From Prosthecobacter debontii (GTDB lineage Bacteria; Verrucomicrobiota; Verrucomicrobiia; Verrucomicrobiales; Verrucomicrobiaceae), in NCBI RefSeq assembly GCF_900167535.1, contig NZ_FUYE01000004.1, positions 288,709-352,708 of the forward strand: a DNA stretch of 64,000 nucleotides, in the 5' to 3' direction. Both the position numbers and the translations under genes were made by a program. Positions 8,331 through 17,026 of this stretch are shown here, one piece after another (the stretch's first letter is position 1; every line of letters begins with the position of its first letter). The notes beneath the pieces were generated by a model. That model was not told the DNA's origin. It saw nothing but the letters and a program-made list of their open reading frames with translations, and ran no database searches.

Positions 8331-10505
8331 ATGATGCAGAAAAAATACATCCTGACGCCCTTGTTTGCTCTGGCTGGTCTCTTGCCTGGGCAAACGGTCG
8401 AGCTGCCTGCGGCTACCGATAAGCCTAAAAAGGAAGAGTCCGCTTCGGCAGTCCTCCCTGAGATTGTCGTTACAGCGACTCGCACAGAGGAAGAGTCCAT
8501 CAAGGTACCTGCACAGGTTCGTCAGCTTTCGGCGAAACAATTGCAGGAACGACAAGTCCGCAGCTTGCCTGAAGCCTTGAAAGAGCTGCCTGGCGTGAAT
8601 GTGCAAAAGACGGCCAATGCGCAGGGATCCCCCTACATTCGAGGATTCACGGGCTTTCGTAACTTGGCCTTGATTGACGGAATCCGATTCAATAACTCGA
8701 CCTTCCGTGACGGGCCTAACCAGTATTGGAATACCATCGATTCCTATGCAATTGACCATCTGGAATTGGTGCCAGGGCAGGGTTCCGTGCTCTATGGCAG
8801 TGATGCCATTGGCGGCACCTTGAACCTATTCACCAAAAGCTCGAATTTCCGTGAGGAATCTCCAGGCTACTTCTTCCATGGACTAACCTCATGGCGCGGT
8901 TCAACGGCAGAAGAGAGTAATGTCGGACGTCAGGAGTTCCAGTTTGGTGAAGGTGGCAAATGGGGATTGCACCTCGGCGCCAGCTTGAAGTCTTTTGGCA
9001 ATGTGCATGCCGCAGGGATTGGAGATCAACCCGAGACGGGTTATGATGAGTGGGCTTATGATCTGCGTTTGGACGTTGCTCTAGACGACCATTGGACGCT
9101 TACAGCCGTTCATCAGCAATTGCGGCAAAATGATGCTTGGCGCACCCATCAGACCCGGGAGGGAATATCCTGGCATGGAACGACCATCGGCAACGACACC
9201 AAACGTGCCTATGATCAAGAGCGTTCACTGTCTTACCTACGACTGGATGGGCATGATTTAGACAATTCCCTCGGTTTCATCGACGCGGCCAGCTTCACGG
9301 TGTCTTTGCAAAGTGCCAATGAGTATGAGCACCGGGTGAGATATGATCAGCCAGGCACCCCACCTCCGGCGGACCGTGTGGACTACAGCCAGGTCGAATT
9401 ACGGACCTTGGGACTCGACCTTCAATTGCAAAGCGATACTTCCTTGGGCCGGTTCATTTACGGCGTGGATTATTATCGGGATTGGGTCAGCAGTGGCAGC
9501 CAGCGCTACCGCCGGAATGGCACGCTGCACTCCATGGGCGTGCAGGGACCAGTCGGGGATGATGCGACTTATGATTTGTTAGGCGCATTCCTGAATTATG
9601 AGGTGGATCTCGGCTCGCGTGTGCATCTGTTCCTGGGAGCTCGTGAGACCTACGCACGTGCAGACATTGGCCGCTTTAATAACCCGGCGACAGCAGCTGC
9701 GGTGGATTCCTTCACCGACGATTGGACGAACTTTTCTGCTAGTGGTCGCATGGTTGTGGACCTTGATGAACAGGACCATTTTAAACTCTTTGTAGGCATT
9801 TCACAGGGGTTTCGAGCCCCCAATCTTTCCGACCTCTCTCGCCTGGATACTGCGCTCAGTGGGGAGACGGAATTGCCTTCGCCTGAGTTGGATCCTGAGC
9901 AATTCATCAATTATGAGATCGGTCTGAAAGCGGAAACTGAGCACTTCAGCGGTAGCCTGAGCTATTTCTACACTCAGATGGAGGATGTCATCATTCGTCG
10001 TCCAATCGGAGGAAATGCGGCTATCAAGGACAATGCTGGAGAAGGCTACATTCAGGGAGTCGAGTTCACGGGCGAAGTTCGCTTCAATTCCAGCTGGTCC
10101 ATCTTTGGACATGTAACGTGGACTGAAGGCCGCCTCGATCAGTATCCGCGTGCGAATGATCCCACCATTCGTCAAGAAAATGCCAGCCGAGTCGTGCCGT
10201 GGATGGGGCGAGCTGGCATTCGCTGGCAGACCGCGGATCGGCGCATCTGGACTGAACTGGTCAGTCTCTCCCATTCACAATATGACCATTTGACCTCTGG
10301 AGACCTGCGCGACACCCAACGCATGCCGCGTGATGGCAATCCGAGCTTCAATCTCGTTTCTCTGCGGGGTGGTTGGCAAATCACGCCAAATCTCGGGGTG
10401 ACATTGGCTGTCGAGAACCTGTTGGATGAGGAATATCGCTACACGGGGTCCGGTTCCAATGAACCTGGGTTAGGTGTGGTCGGTGGCGTAACGCTGACTT
10501 TTTAA
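8331..10505 (+). CDS. TonB-dependent outer-membrane receptor
   Basis: With the start at ATG 8331 the product has 724 residues and a signal peptide (MMQKKYILTPLFALAGLLPG). A TonB-box/plug start (EIVVTATRTEEE) follows, then a plug domain with PEALKELPGVNVQ, the RGF motif and GSVLYGSDAIGG, then a beta-barrel ending LGVVGGVTLTF with the terminal Phe typical of outer-membrane barrels. It resembles the haem, siderophore and cobalamin receptor group; the barrel segment QGFRAPNLSDLS and the C-terminal NLLDEEYRYTGS match that family. No TonB/ExbBD or uptake transporter is nearby, so the ligand is not known. It ends at a strong terminator. Confidence 0.92.
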   Translation: MMQKKYILTPLFALAGLLPGQTVELPAATDKPKKEESASAVLPEIVVTATRTEEESIKVPAQVRQLSAKQLQERQVRSLPEALKELPGVNVQKTANAQGSPYIRGFTGFRNLALIDGIRFNNSTFRDGPNQYWNTIDSYAIDHLELVPGQGSVLYGSDAIGGTLNLFTKSSNFREESPGYFFHGLTSWRGSTAEESNVGRQEFQFGEGGKWGLHLGASLKSFGNVHAAGIGDQPETGYDEWAYDLRLDVALDDHWTLTAVHQQLRQNDAWRTHQTREGISWHGTTIGNDTKRAYDQERSLSYLRLDGHDLDNSLGFIDAASFTVSLQSANEYEHRVRYDQPGTPPPADRVDYSQVELRTLGLDLQLQSDTSLGRFIYGVDYYRDWVSSGSQRYRRNGTLHSMGVQGPVGDDATYDLLGAFLNYEVDLGSRVHLFLGARETYARADIGRFNNPATAAAVDSFTDDWTNFSASGRMVVDLDEQDHFKLFVGISQGFRAPNLSDLSRLDTALSGETELPSPELDPEQFINYEIGLKAETEHFSGSLSYFYTQMEDVIIRRPIGGNAAIKDNAGEGYIQGVEFTGEVRFNSSWSIFGHVTWTEGRLDQYPRANDPTIRQENASRVVPWMGRAGIRWQTADRRIWTELVSLSHSQYDHLTSGDLRDTQRMPRDGNPSFNLVSLRGGWQITPNLGVTLAVENLLDEEYRYTGSGSNEPGLGVVGGVTLTF

Positions 10506-10550
10506 CGCCTTCAAACTGCGCTTGAAACGTCTTGATGAGATAAAGCCCGT

Positions 10551-10579
10551 CCCGCCAGTGATGACTGGCGGGTTTTTTT
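10551..10579 (+). terminator. Rho-independent terminator after the TonB receptor gene
   Basis: A 9-bp GC-rich stem (10551-10559 with 10564-10572), a 4-base loop and seven T residues (10573-10579) lie about 45 bases past the receptor stop codon. Confidence 0.92.
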
Positions 10580-10683
10580 ATGGGATGGATGAAAGGGGCC
10601 TTGCGATGCAGAGATGTGCCTTCTCTGCACGATTTGCGTGACATTGTGCTGCTTTTGTCCGTTATCTTAAATTCAGTCTTCGA

Positions 10684-11043
10684 ATGTCCGAAATCCCCCC
10701 GACTCTTCTTTATTGCCGTTGCGCTTATGCGCAGGTCGTGCCGTCCGGTGTTAAAAACGCGGTGTTGGAGAAACTTTGTGCTTCGGGAGCCAGTTTTGAA
10801 ACCGTTGCCGACTTGTGTGAAATGGCCGCGCATCGTGATCCACGCCTGCAAGAATTGGCTGCCTGTGGGAAGCTTAAAATCGCAGCCTGCTATCCCCGAG
10901 CCGTGACTGGTTTATTTCATCAAGCGGGTGCTCCCTTACCCGAGGGCACGGAGATCCTCAACATGCGCACCCTGACCGCCGAAGAGGTCGCTACAGACAT
11001 GCTAACCTCTGCCGAGACCGTGACTGCTTCCGAAGCAGTTTGA
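10684..11043 (+). CDS. Small Cys-rich protein resembling the HdrA N-terminal module
   Basis: The 119-residue cytoplasmic protein has six cysteines: C11 and C13 as CxC near the N-terminus, then C32, C45, C61 and C69. The layout LLYCRCAY ... LC ... KIAACYPRAVTGLF recalls the start of HdrA, the flavin subunit of heterodisulfide reductase, where a CxCG motif, a later Cys and AACSPRTHEPTF bind an iron-sulfur cluster. Here that module would stand alone without the flavin domain. This likeness is my reading of motif order, not an alignment. The gene is 37 bases upstream of a two-cluster ferredoxin-like gene on the same strand, so the two probably act together in electron transfer. A zinc-binding protein is the alternative. 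Confidence 0.55.
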   Translation: MSEIPPTLLYCRCAYAQVVPSGVKNAVLEKLCASGASFETVADLCEMAAHRDPRLQELAACGKLKIAACYPRAVTGLFHQAGAPLPEGTEILNMRTLTAEEVATDMLTSAETVTASEAV

Positions 11044-11080
11044 CTGTTATTTTACCACTTAAATATCGCCAGCCATTGTC

Positions 11081-11956
11081 ATGATCACTCACACCGCACG
11101 TCCGCTTAAAGTTGTGCTTTATGAAGGGCAGGGGGCCTTACCCCTACCCGCAGAATCGCGAGCAAAGGTGATGGCTGCATTGCTGGATAAAGGCTACGCG
11201 GTGGCGCGTGTGACGCAGACCGCTGGCGCGAGTGCAAGAGCCTCCCGGGATGATCACACACTTCTGTTACTCGGCGCGTTTCCTGATCGCCTAGCTCCAG
11301 CTCTGGAAGACGTGGCTGGGCAGGTTAACATTGAAGCTCGAGATATTACCGATCTCGATACCGACGGTGTCCTGGCTTTGGTGGATAAAGCTCGCGGGAC
11401 CAAACCGATGAATGAGCCTGGGAAATGGAAACCCTGGTTTCCAGTGATCGACTACAGTCGCTGCACCAACTGCATGCAGTGTCTGAGCTTCTGCCTCTTT
11501 GATGTTTACGGCGTCAGCACAGACAACAAGATCCAGGTGCAGAACAATGACAACTGCAAGACCAACTGCCCAGCTTGCTCACGTGTCTGCCCTGAGGTGG
11601 CCATCATGTTCCCCAAATACCAAGCAGGGCCGATTAATGGGGACGAAGTCAGTGCTCTGGATCACAGTCGCGAGAAAATGAAGGTGGATATTTCATCTCT
11701 GCTGGGAGGAGATATTTACGCCGCTCTCAAAGATCGTAGCGCCGCCGCTAAAAGCCGTTTCGGCAAAGAACGCAGCCCTGATAAGGCCCTGGATGAGCGG
11801 AAAAAATGCCTCACGAAGCTGGTCAGCGACGGCTTCATTCCCATGGATGTGCTGGCCTCTTTACCCAGCCCCGATGAGATTTTACGCAAGGCGGAGGTGG
11901 CTAAAGCTCGAGCTGCGGCCGCACTCGCTGCCCAGCCCAACACAGAGCAGGCCTAA
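11081..11956 (+). CDS. Two-cluster [4Fe-4S] ferredoxin-like protein
   Basis: In this 291-residue protein, residues 1-110 form an unrecognised alpha/beta domain. A ferredoxin-like domain follows with C128, C131, C134 and C138 (CTNCMQCLSFC) and C159, C163, C166 and C170 (CKTNCPACSRVCP), enough ligands for two [4Fe-4S] clusters, with a non-standard first spacing in the second set (CX3C). The tail from 200 on is charged and helical. There is no signal peptide or membrane segment. It follows the HdrA-N-like gene in an apparent two-gene operon; the SET gene starts 61 bases later. An electron carrier role is supported by the motifs; the partner enzyme is unknown. Confidence 0.8.
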   Translation: MITHTARPLKVVLYEGQGALPLPAESRAKVMAALLDKGYAVARVTQTAGASARASRDDHTLLLLGAFPDRLAPALEDVAGQVNIEARDITDLDTDGVLALVDKARGTKPMNEPGKWKPWFPVIDYSRCTNCMQCLSFCLFDVYGVSTDNKIQVQNNDNCKTNCPACSRVCPEVAIMFPKYQAGPINGDEVSALDHSREKMKVDISSLLGGDIYAALKDRSAAAKSRFGKERSPDKALDERKKCLTKLVSDGFIPMDVLASLPSPDEILRKAEVAKARAAAALAAQPNTEQA

Positions 11957-12017
11957 AAACGCGCCAAGCTTGACTTTTTCTTAGCGGACAGGCATCACAT
12001 CCGCTGCATATCTCCGC

Positions 12018-12629
12018 ATGCCTGACTCAGACTCTCAAAAATGGTGGATCGTTCGTCGCTCAGCTATTCATCAGCGGGGCATCTTTGCCCGCACCGACAT
12101 CCCCAAAGGCACCCCTGTCATCGAATACATCGGGGAGAAAATCACCAAGGCCGAAAGTGAACGTCGTGGTAATGCTCTGGCAGAAAAGGCAGCGAAGACG
12201 GGGGGAGCAGCCGTTTATATTTTCACGCTGAACAAGCGGTATGATCTGGATGGCGGGAAGCCCTACAACACAGCTCGCCTCATCAATCACTCGTGTGAAC
12301 CGAATTGCGAAGCCTTCATCTCACGCGGCAAAATCTGGATCTATTCCAAACGCGACATCGCGGAAGGTGAAGAGCTTTCCTTCAACTACGGCTTTGGCTT
12401 GGAAACCTGGGAAGATCACCCCTGCCGCTGTGGCAAGCCTCGCTGCATTGGCTACATTTTAGGTGAGGAATTCTGGCCGAAGTTGCGCCGCATTTTAAAG
12501 ACCAAAGAAGCTCGGAAAGAAAAGCTCGCCGCGTTGGAAGCACGGGCTGAACAACTGAAGCAGGAACTCAAAGAACTGGAGACACCGGTGGCGAAAAAGC
12601 GCAAATCGTCCAAGAAGAAAGCGGCCTGA
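12018..12629 (+). CDS. SET-domain protein (putative lysine methyltransferase)
   Basis: The 203-residue protein has a SET domain over residues 8-147: GIFARTDIPKGTPVIEYIGE, then the SAM-binding RLINHSCEPNC (N90-C97), the catalytic-site ELSFNYGF with Tyr124, and a post-SET zinc motif C136-x-C138-x4-C143 that normally joins the NHSC Cys. Residues 150-203 are a Lys- and Glu-rich coiled tail ending in KKRKSSKKKAA, resembling histone-like basic tails. SET proteins transfer methyl groups from SAM to protein lysine; bacterial members are few and their substrates mostly unknown. The basic tail suggests DNA or nucleic-acid association, or self-methylation. It is cytoplasmic. Start ATG 12018 puts the SET domain right at the N-terminus. 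Confidence 0.9.
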   Translation: MPDSDSQKWWIVRRSAIHQRGIFARTDIPKGTPVIEYIGEKITKAESERRGNALAEKAAKTGGAAVYIFTLNKRYDLDGGKPYNTARLINHSCEPNCEAFISRGKIWIYSKRDIAEGEELSFNYGFGLETWEDHPCRCGKPRCIGYILGEEFWPKLRRILKTKEARKEKLAALEARAEQLKQELKELETPVAKKRKSSKKKAA

Positions 12630-12712
12630 AAGAATCACGATCTTCCAGGCAAGTTCTGCTTTTCAAGTGGGGCAGATGCTCTAATATGACGGTCCGCAAC
12701 GCACGGACACTT

Positions 12713-12803
<91 letters not shown>

Positions 12804-12914
12804 CATCCTTTTTCGTGGTCAATGGTCCATATTCTCAATAGAACGAGATGGTTTCTCCCGTGCGTGTCCGCCGCATCGAGAAAATGAGCCGACGATGGGC
12901 AATTTTCGACAGCT

Positions 12915-13913
12915 TTAAGAAACGAGGTGCAAACGCTTTCGATACTCCGCGTCCAGCTTTTCACAGGCCGCCCAGAGCGGTGGGGGCGTGTTGCCACTGA
13001 GACGTGCATGAAGGAAGGCGGTGTGGATATGCCAGCCGGAGCTGACATCGGCGCGTTCATGCTCGCTGCCCAGGCAACGGTGAGTTAAAATTAGGCGTAC
13101 CTCGTTGCCTTCTGGGAAGAGTTCAAAAACGACTGCGGACTCTTGCTCGGCTGTTTCGCCTTCCCAGGTGAAGCCGAGCCGATGAGGAGGCTCGCATTGA
13201 GTGATGCGGCCTTTCATGGGGACTCCGGGTTCATGGACCTCTCGGTATTTCTCAGGAGGATTTTCATCGGGCGATAGCAGACCGTGTCGGAAAAGCAGTT
13301 GGAGAGTTGCGCCCTCACGTAATTCCATAGGGCCGCCTGCGAACCATTGGCTGCGTTTGTCTGGATCCGTGAGGTAATCCCAGACGCGCTCAATAGGTCC
13401 CGGCATCAGGCGGATAAAACGCACCTCACCAGGCTGGGACGCATCACCGGGTTGACGATTGAGAGCGGCTTGTGGATCGCCTAGGCATGCGGCCAGCCCT
13501 TCCAGAATAGTGATCCAGCCGAGCTGTGAACGATGTTTGAAGGCTGCCCATTGTGGGGCCACCGTCTGGGTCAGTGTCACGGTGCAACCTTCACCCCGGG
13601 GCTGAATCTCCACCGTGACCTGACTGACATCGGCTGAATACTTGGGCACACCGAAGGTAAAGACCAAGCGAGAAGGACGTGAGATCTCGAGATATTCACC
13701 CGTGTGCTCAACGTCTTCGCCACCGCGTCGCTCCGTAAAGGTGAAGTGGCCTCCGACACGTGGATCCGTCTCGGCACGGATCATCTCGCCCTCGGGTGTC
13801 GCGAACAACCATTTCGCGGCAAAGGTCGGATCCAGCCAAGCATCGAACACACGTTCTGGCGAGAAGGGGAGGTTTCGGGTGATGCACACCGAGGGGGCGG
13901 ATGAAGAGTTCAT
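12915..13913 (-). CDS. Tandem SRPBCC (AHSA1-type) protein
   Basis: With the start at ATG 13913 this is a 332-residue protein made of two AHSA1/START-like domains in a row. The first begins ITRNLPFSPERVFDAWLDP and the second VRFIRLMPGPIERVWDYLTDPDKRSQWF. Single-domain members are about 150 residues long, so this is a fusion or duplication. The fold binds hydrophobic ligands or acts as a co-chaperone. The gene follows an ArsR-type regulator by 10 bases, the usual arrangement for this family, and should be controlled by it. The longer in-frame extension overlapping the regulator gene has low-complexity Arg/Pro content and is rejected. Confidence 0.85.
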   Translation of the reverse strand: MNSSSAPSVCITRNLPFSPERVFDAWLDPTFAAKWLFATPEGEMIRAETDPRVGGHFTFTERRGGEDVEHTGEYLEISRPSRLVFTFGVPKYSADVSQVTVEIQPRGEGCTVTLTQTVAPQWAAFKHRSQLGWITILEGLAACLGDPQAALNRQPGDASQPGEVRFIRLMPGPIERVWDYLTDPDKRSQWFAGGPMELREGATLQLLFRHGLLSPDENPPEKYREVHEPGVPMKGRITQCEPPHRLGFTWEGETAEQESAVVFELFPEGNEVRLILTHRCLGSEHERADVSSGWHIHTAFLHARLSGNTPPPLWAACEKLDAEYRKRLHLVS

Positions 13914-13923
13914 GAGAATTGAA

Positions 13924-14289
13924 TCAAGAGTTAGGCCTGCGGGTGGATTTCTTCTTGGGATTCGTTTTCGTCGGGTGTTGGTCGGCTGCGTCCTCGGCTC
14001 GGAGGGCTTGCTCCAGCGCATCCAGACGCTGACTCCAAAACTGCCGCGTGCGCTCCAGCCAGATGGAGATTTCGTCCAGCCCTGCCGGATTGAGTGTCTG
14101 AATGCGCGATTGGCCCTCCACTCGAGATTGGACGAGGCCCGCCTCTCGCAAGACCTTCAAATGCTGGGAAATGGCGGGTGCCGTCATTTGAAACTCCGCC
14201 ACGATCTCACCCACGGTGTGTTCACCCTGCGCCAACATCTCGACAATGCGACGGCGGGTGGGATCAGCAATGGCCTCGAGACTGAGCAT
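13924..14289 (-). CDS. ArsR-family transcriptional repressor
   Basis: The 121-residue protein has a winged-helix domain (residues 1-85): IADPTRRRIVEMLAQGEHTVGEI and the recognition helix region APAISQHLKVLREAGLV. The metal-binding ELCVCDL motif of arsenic sensors is absent, so it belongs to the SRPBCC-linked ArsR subgroup rather than the metalloregulators. The C-terminus is Lys-rich. It is the first gene of a two-gene operon, and a palindrome just upstream of its start suggests autoregulation. Confidence 0.88.
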   Translation of the reverse strand: MLSLEAIADPTRRRIVEMLAQGEHTVGEIVAEFQMTAPAISQHLKVLREAGLVQSRVEGQSRIQTLNPAGLDEISIWLERTRQFWSQRLDALEQALRAEDAADQHPTKTNPKKKSTRRPNS

Positions 14290-14296
14290 GCTTCAG

Positions 14297-14318
14297 TATT
14301 TAAGTAAAAACTTAAATA
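14297..14318 (-). promoter_or_regulatory. Palindromic operator upstream of the arsR-type gene
   Basis: A perfect inverted repeat with 9-bp arms, TATTTAAGT-N4-ACTTAAATA, lies 8 bases upstream of the ATG at 14289. Size, symmetry and place fit an ArsR dimer site that blocks the gene's own promoter. Binding is inferred. Confidence 0.7.
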
Positions 14319-14371
14319 AGCAAGCGCTAAAGTGAGGTGCCGGTGATGGCTGACTGCTGAAGAGAGCTAGC

Positions 14372-17026
14372 TTAGCGAGTCCTGAAGGTCTTGCTCTCCA
14401 TCAGAGCGAGCAGCAGATCGCGGAAGCCACCTTTGTCCTGTTCGATTTGGGTGACGATCTGTTTGAGCTCTTGTCGTTCCGCATAGCTGGGGAGGCGGCC
14501 TGTGGCATAGATCATCAGCTTCTCGGCGAGGCACTGACCAAAGACGGTGATGTTCTGAGCAATCCAGCGTTTCAGGTCAGGATATCCAGTGATGCGGGTG
14601 CCATCTGGCAACACCCCCGAGGGATCAATTTTGACCTTGATGGCGGGCCATTGATCACGCCAACCGCCAACGGGGTTGAAGTTCTCGAGCACGAAACCAA
14701 TGGGGTCAATCTGCTGATGGCAGGCGCGGCAACTCGCAGATTTCGTATGAGCTGCCAAAAGCTCGCGAGGTGTTTTGGCACCTTGGGTATCCGGAGTGAG
14801 GGCTGGGACATTGTTTGGCACGGGGGGAAGGGGCGTGCCAAGGATGTTCTTTAGAACCCAGACACCGCGCAGCACGGGCTGGGTATCCACGCCATTTGCA
14901 GTGGCCATGAGAATGGCCGATTGGCCTAACAAACCACCTCGGACGCCGCCCCGCTCGATGGGTAAACGCTCAATCTTCCGCTGCTCCGTCGTGTAGTTGC
15001 TTCGAGGATTGGCCCGCTTCTCATCGGTGAGTTTGTAGCCATAGTTTTCCATGGCAAAGCGCTTGGAGGTGGTGATGAAATCGGGATCGATGAAATCCCG
15101 TAGAGGTCGGTTCTCTGTCAGAAGAGTAAAGAAGAAATGCTCCACTTCCGCTTTGGCCAGTTCCACCTCCTCGGCGCTGAAACCAAAGACCTCGTCCGGC
15201 ATGATCTCTGGCAGGAGTCGGGTGTCCAGCCACTGCTCGGTGAAGTCTCGGATCATGGGCGAGCCGGGGGAACGCGGCAGGAGAGACTCTAAAGTGGCTC
15301 GATAGACGGCGGGGTCCTTCAGCTTGCCGCTGCGGGCTTGATGGACGATGACGCTGGTGGGGGGATCGCGGGTGAGGAAATACGCCACTCGGCTCGCGAG
15401 GTCGTAGATGTCCAGTTCACCAGCATTGGTTTCACGATATAAGAAGCGTGGAGAGACCAGAGTGCTGCGCAGCATGAGGTGCATGCCTTCATCGAAGCGA
15501 TGACCCGCAGCCCAATGCTGTTTGGCAATGTCCAGATAACTGTGGCGAATCTCATCGGAAACAGGACGGCGGAACAGCCGAGGGAGGAAGAGTCGAAGAC
15601 CGCGATCTGCAAACTCTTCATCCGTTTCGCCTTTTTTCCGAACGCCAAAGTTCCACTCACGCCAGTTGCGGCGTTGCAGATCCTGAGGGCCGTCCACCAG
15701 CTTGAAGGGCCCTTCCACCGTGACTTGATGAAGCTGTAGGGAGGGTCCGTTGTTGTGATAATAATACGTTAGGGCATCTCCCAGTTGGCGCGAAGTACCA
15801 GGATCTTTGGCCATGGTCAAGGCCGCTTGGGTGTAGCGGTTATCCAGCGTCGCATCCGCCAGATTCAGGTTAGGGTCTTGATAGTGCCGTTGAAAGATGT
15901 CCCAGCCATTGCGACCACGCAGCGGTGTGATGGAGACACGCTTTCTGGGTTTGCCAGGGAATAGCATCTCTTGCCACGCAGCCAGGAAGCGGGGTTCTTG
16001 AAATCGTTCTTCGAGCAGGGCTGCAAAGGCGTCGGCTTCGTGATCCAGCTCGGCATTCACCCAGCGGAATAAGGGGGTTTGGCCCTCATACAATTCCACA
16101 TCAAAGGTCACCGTCTCAGGTGTTTCCTGAGTGACTTGGATTTCCTTCAGGAGGCGAAAGCTTGTGGCACGGGAGCGGTCACTGGCGGCGATATCTCGGG
16201 CACGCACTTCGAGGATCATGGGTTTGTCACCCTTTTTCGGACGAAAGGCAGAGGTCTTCACGCTCATGCGATAGGTGCCAGAAGATGTGATCTCGATCTT
16301 ACTCGGCCAGGTGCAACTCCGCATGATGTCTGGACTGCGTGATGCCAGACGCAAAGCATCCCCATGCAGGGTGGCGGCGGAAAAGCTCAGCACTAGATCA
16401 TGGATGCCCGCTTTCCAGGTCTTCACAGGGGGCTTCTCTTTCGCGGGAGGAAACAACTCATCGGCAATTTGCCAAGCCACCTGTTGATAGGCCTCCAGCA
16501 GCGGAGGTGAAAGCACCAGGGCCTCGCTTACGGTATCGAATCCCTGCTCGCGGGTATCCCGTGGGAAGCCCGGTGACAGATCAAAGTCCGGCATCTGAAA
16601 CACCGTGCGGATGGAGTTGCGATACTCGAGGCGGTTCAGGCGGCGCGGTAGCGTGCCTCCGAAGCGAGTATGCTGGGTGAGCTGGGTGTTGAGAAAACCT
16701 AACAGGGTTTGCTTTTCTTCGGGAGTGAGTTGCACACGATTCACCGGGGGCATTTGTTGATAGGCCACCACGTTGAAGGTTTTTTCCCACATCTTGGCGG
16801 CAGCGCCCGTGTGCCAGTCGATCTCCTCGCGTGCGAGATTGATGTCTCCCTTAGTGGTATCCGCATCGTGGCAGTCATAGCAATGCTGATTCAGCACCGC
16901 TATCACCGCTTCAGGAATGGGGGATGATGTCTTCTTTGCCTCGGCAGCCAGAGTTGTTCCTATCCAAGCTGAGGAGAAGCCTAACCAGAGCGATGTTTTA
17001 ACAACGACAACCAAACGAGACGACAT
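14372..17026 (-). CDS. DUF1592/DUF1587 Planctomycete-type cytochrome C protein, long form
   Basis: This 884-residue exported protein has a signal peptide (about residues 1-28) and an N-terminal c-type haem motif CYDCH (C49, C52, H53). DUF1587-like (RRLNRLEYRNSIRTVF), DUF1592 and DUF1588-like segments follow, then a second CRACH motif before DPIGFVLENFNPVG and a DUF1585 end. Between DUF1587 and DUF1592 lies a domain of about 200 residues rich in beta strands that is missing in the 638-residue paralogue at 41603-43519; it may be a carbohydrate-binding insert. Such proteins are typical of Planctomycetota and Verrucomicrobiota and nearly always precede a DUF1552 gene. The exact reaction is not established. 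It overlaps the DUF1552 gene upstream by three bases. Confidence 0.9.
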   Translation of the reverse strand: MSSRLVVVVKTSLWLGFSSAWIGTTLAAEAKKTSSPIPEAVIAVLNQHCYDCHDADTTKGDINLAREEIDWHTGAAAKMWEKTFNVVAYQQMPPVNRVQLTPEEKQTLLGFLNTQLTQHTRFGGTLPRRLNRLEYRNSIRTVFQMPDFDLSPGFPRDTREQGFDTVSEALVLSPPLLEAYQQVAWQIADELFPPAKEKPPVKTWKAGIHDLVLSFSAATLHGDALRLASRSPDIMRSCTWPSKIEITSSGTYRMSVKTSAFRPKKGDKPMILEVRARDIAASDRSRATSFRLLKEIQVTQETPETVTFDVELYEGQTPLFRWVNAELDHEADAFAALLEERFQEPRFLAAWQEMLFPGKPRKRVSITPLRGRNGWDIFQRHYQDPNLNLADATLDNRYTQAALTMAKDPGTSRQLGDALTYYYHNNGPSLQLHQVTVEGPFKLVDGPQDLQRRNWREWNFGVRKKGETDEEFADRGLRLFLPRLFRRPVSDEIRHSYLDIAKQHWAAGHRFDEGMHLMLRSTLVSPRFLYRETNAGELDIYDLASRVAYFLTRDPPTSVIVHQARSGKLKDPAVYRATLESLLPRSPGSPMIRDFTEQWLDTRLLPEIMPDEVFGFSAEEVELAKAEVEHFFFTLLTENRPLRDFIDPDFITTSKRFAMENYGYKLTDEKRANPRSNYTTEQRKIERLPIERGGVRGGLLGQSAILMATANGVDTQPVLRGVWVLKNILGTPLPPVPNNVPALTPDTQGAKTPRELLAAHTKSASCRACHQQIDPIGFVLENFNPVGGWRDQWPAIKVKIDPSGVLPDGTRITGYPDLKRWIAQNITVFGQCLAEKLMIYATGRLPSYAERQELKQIVTQIEQDKGGFRDLLLALMESKTFRTR

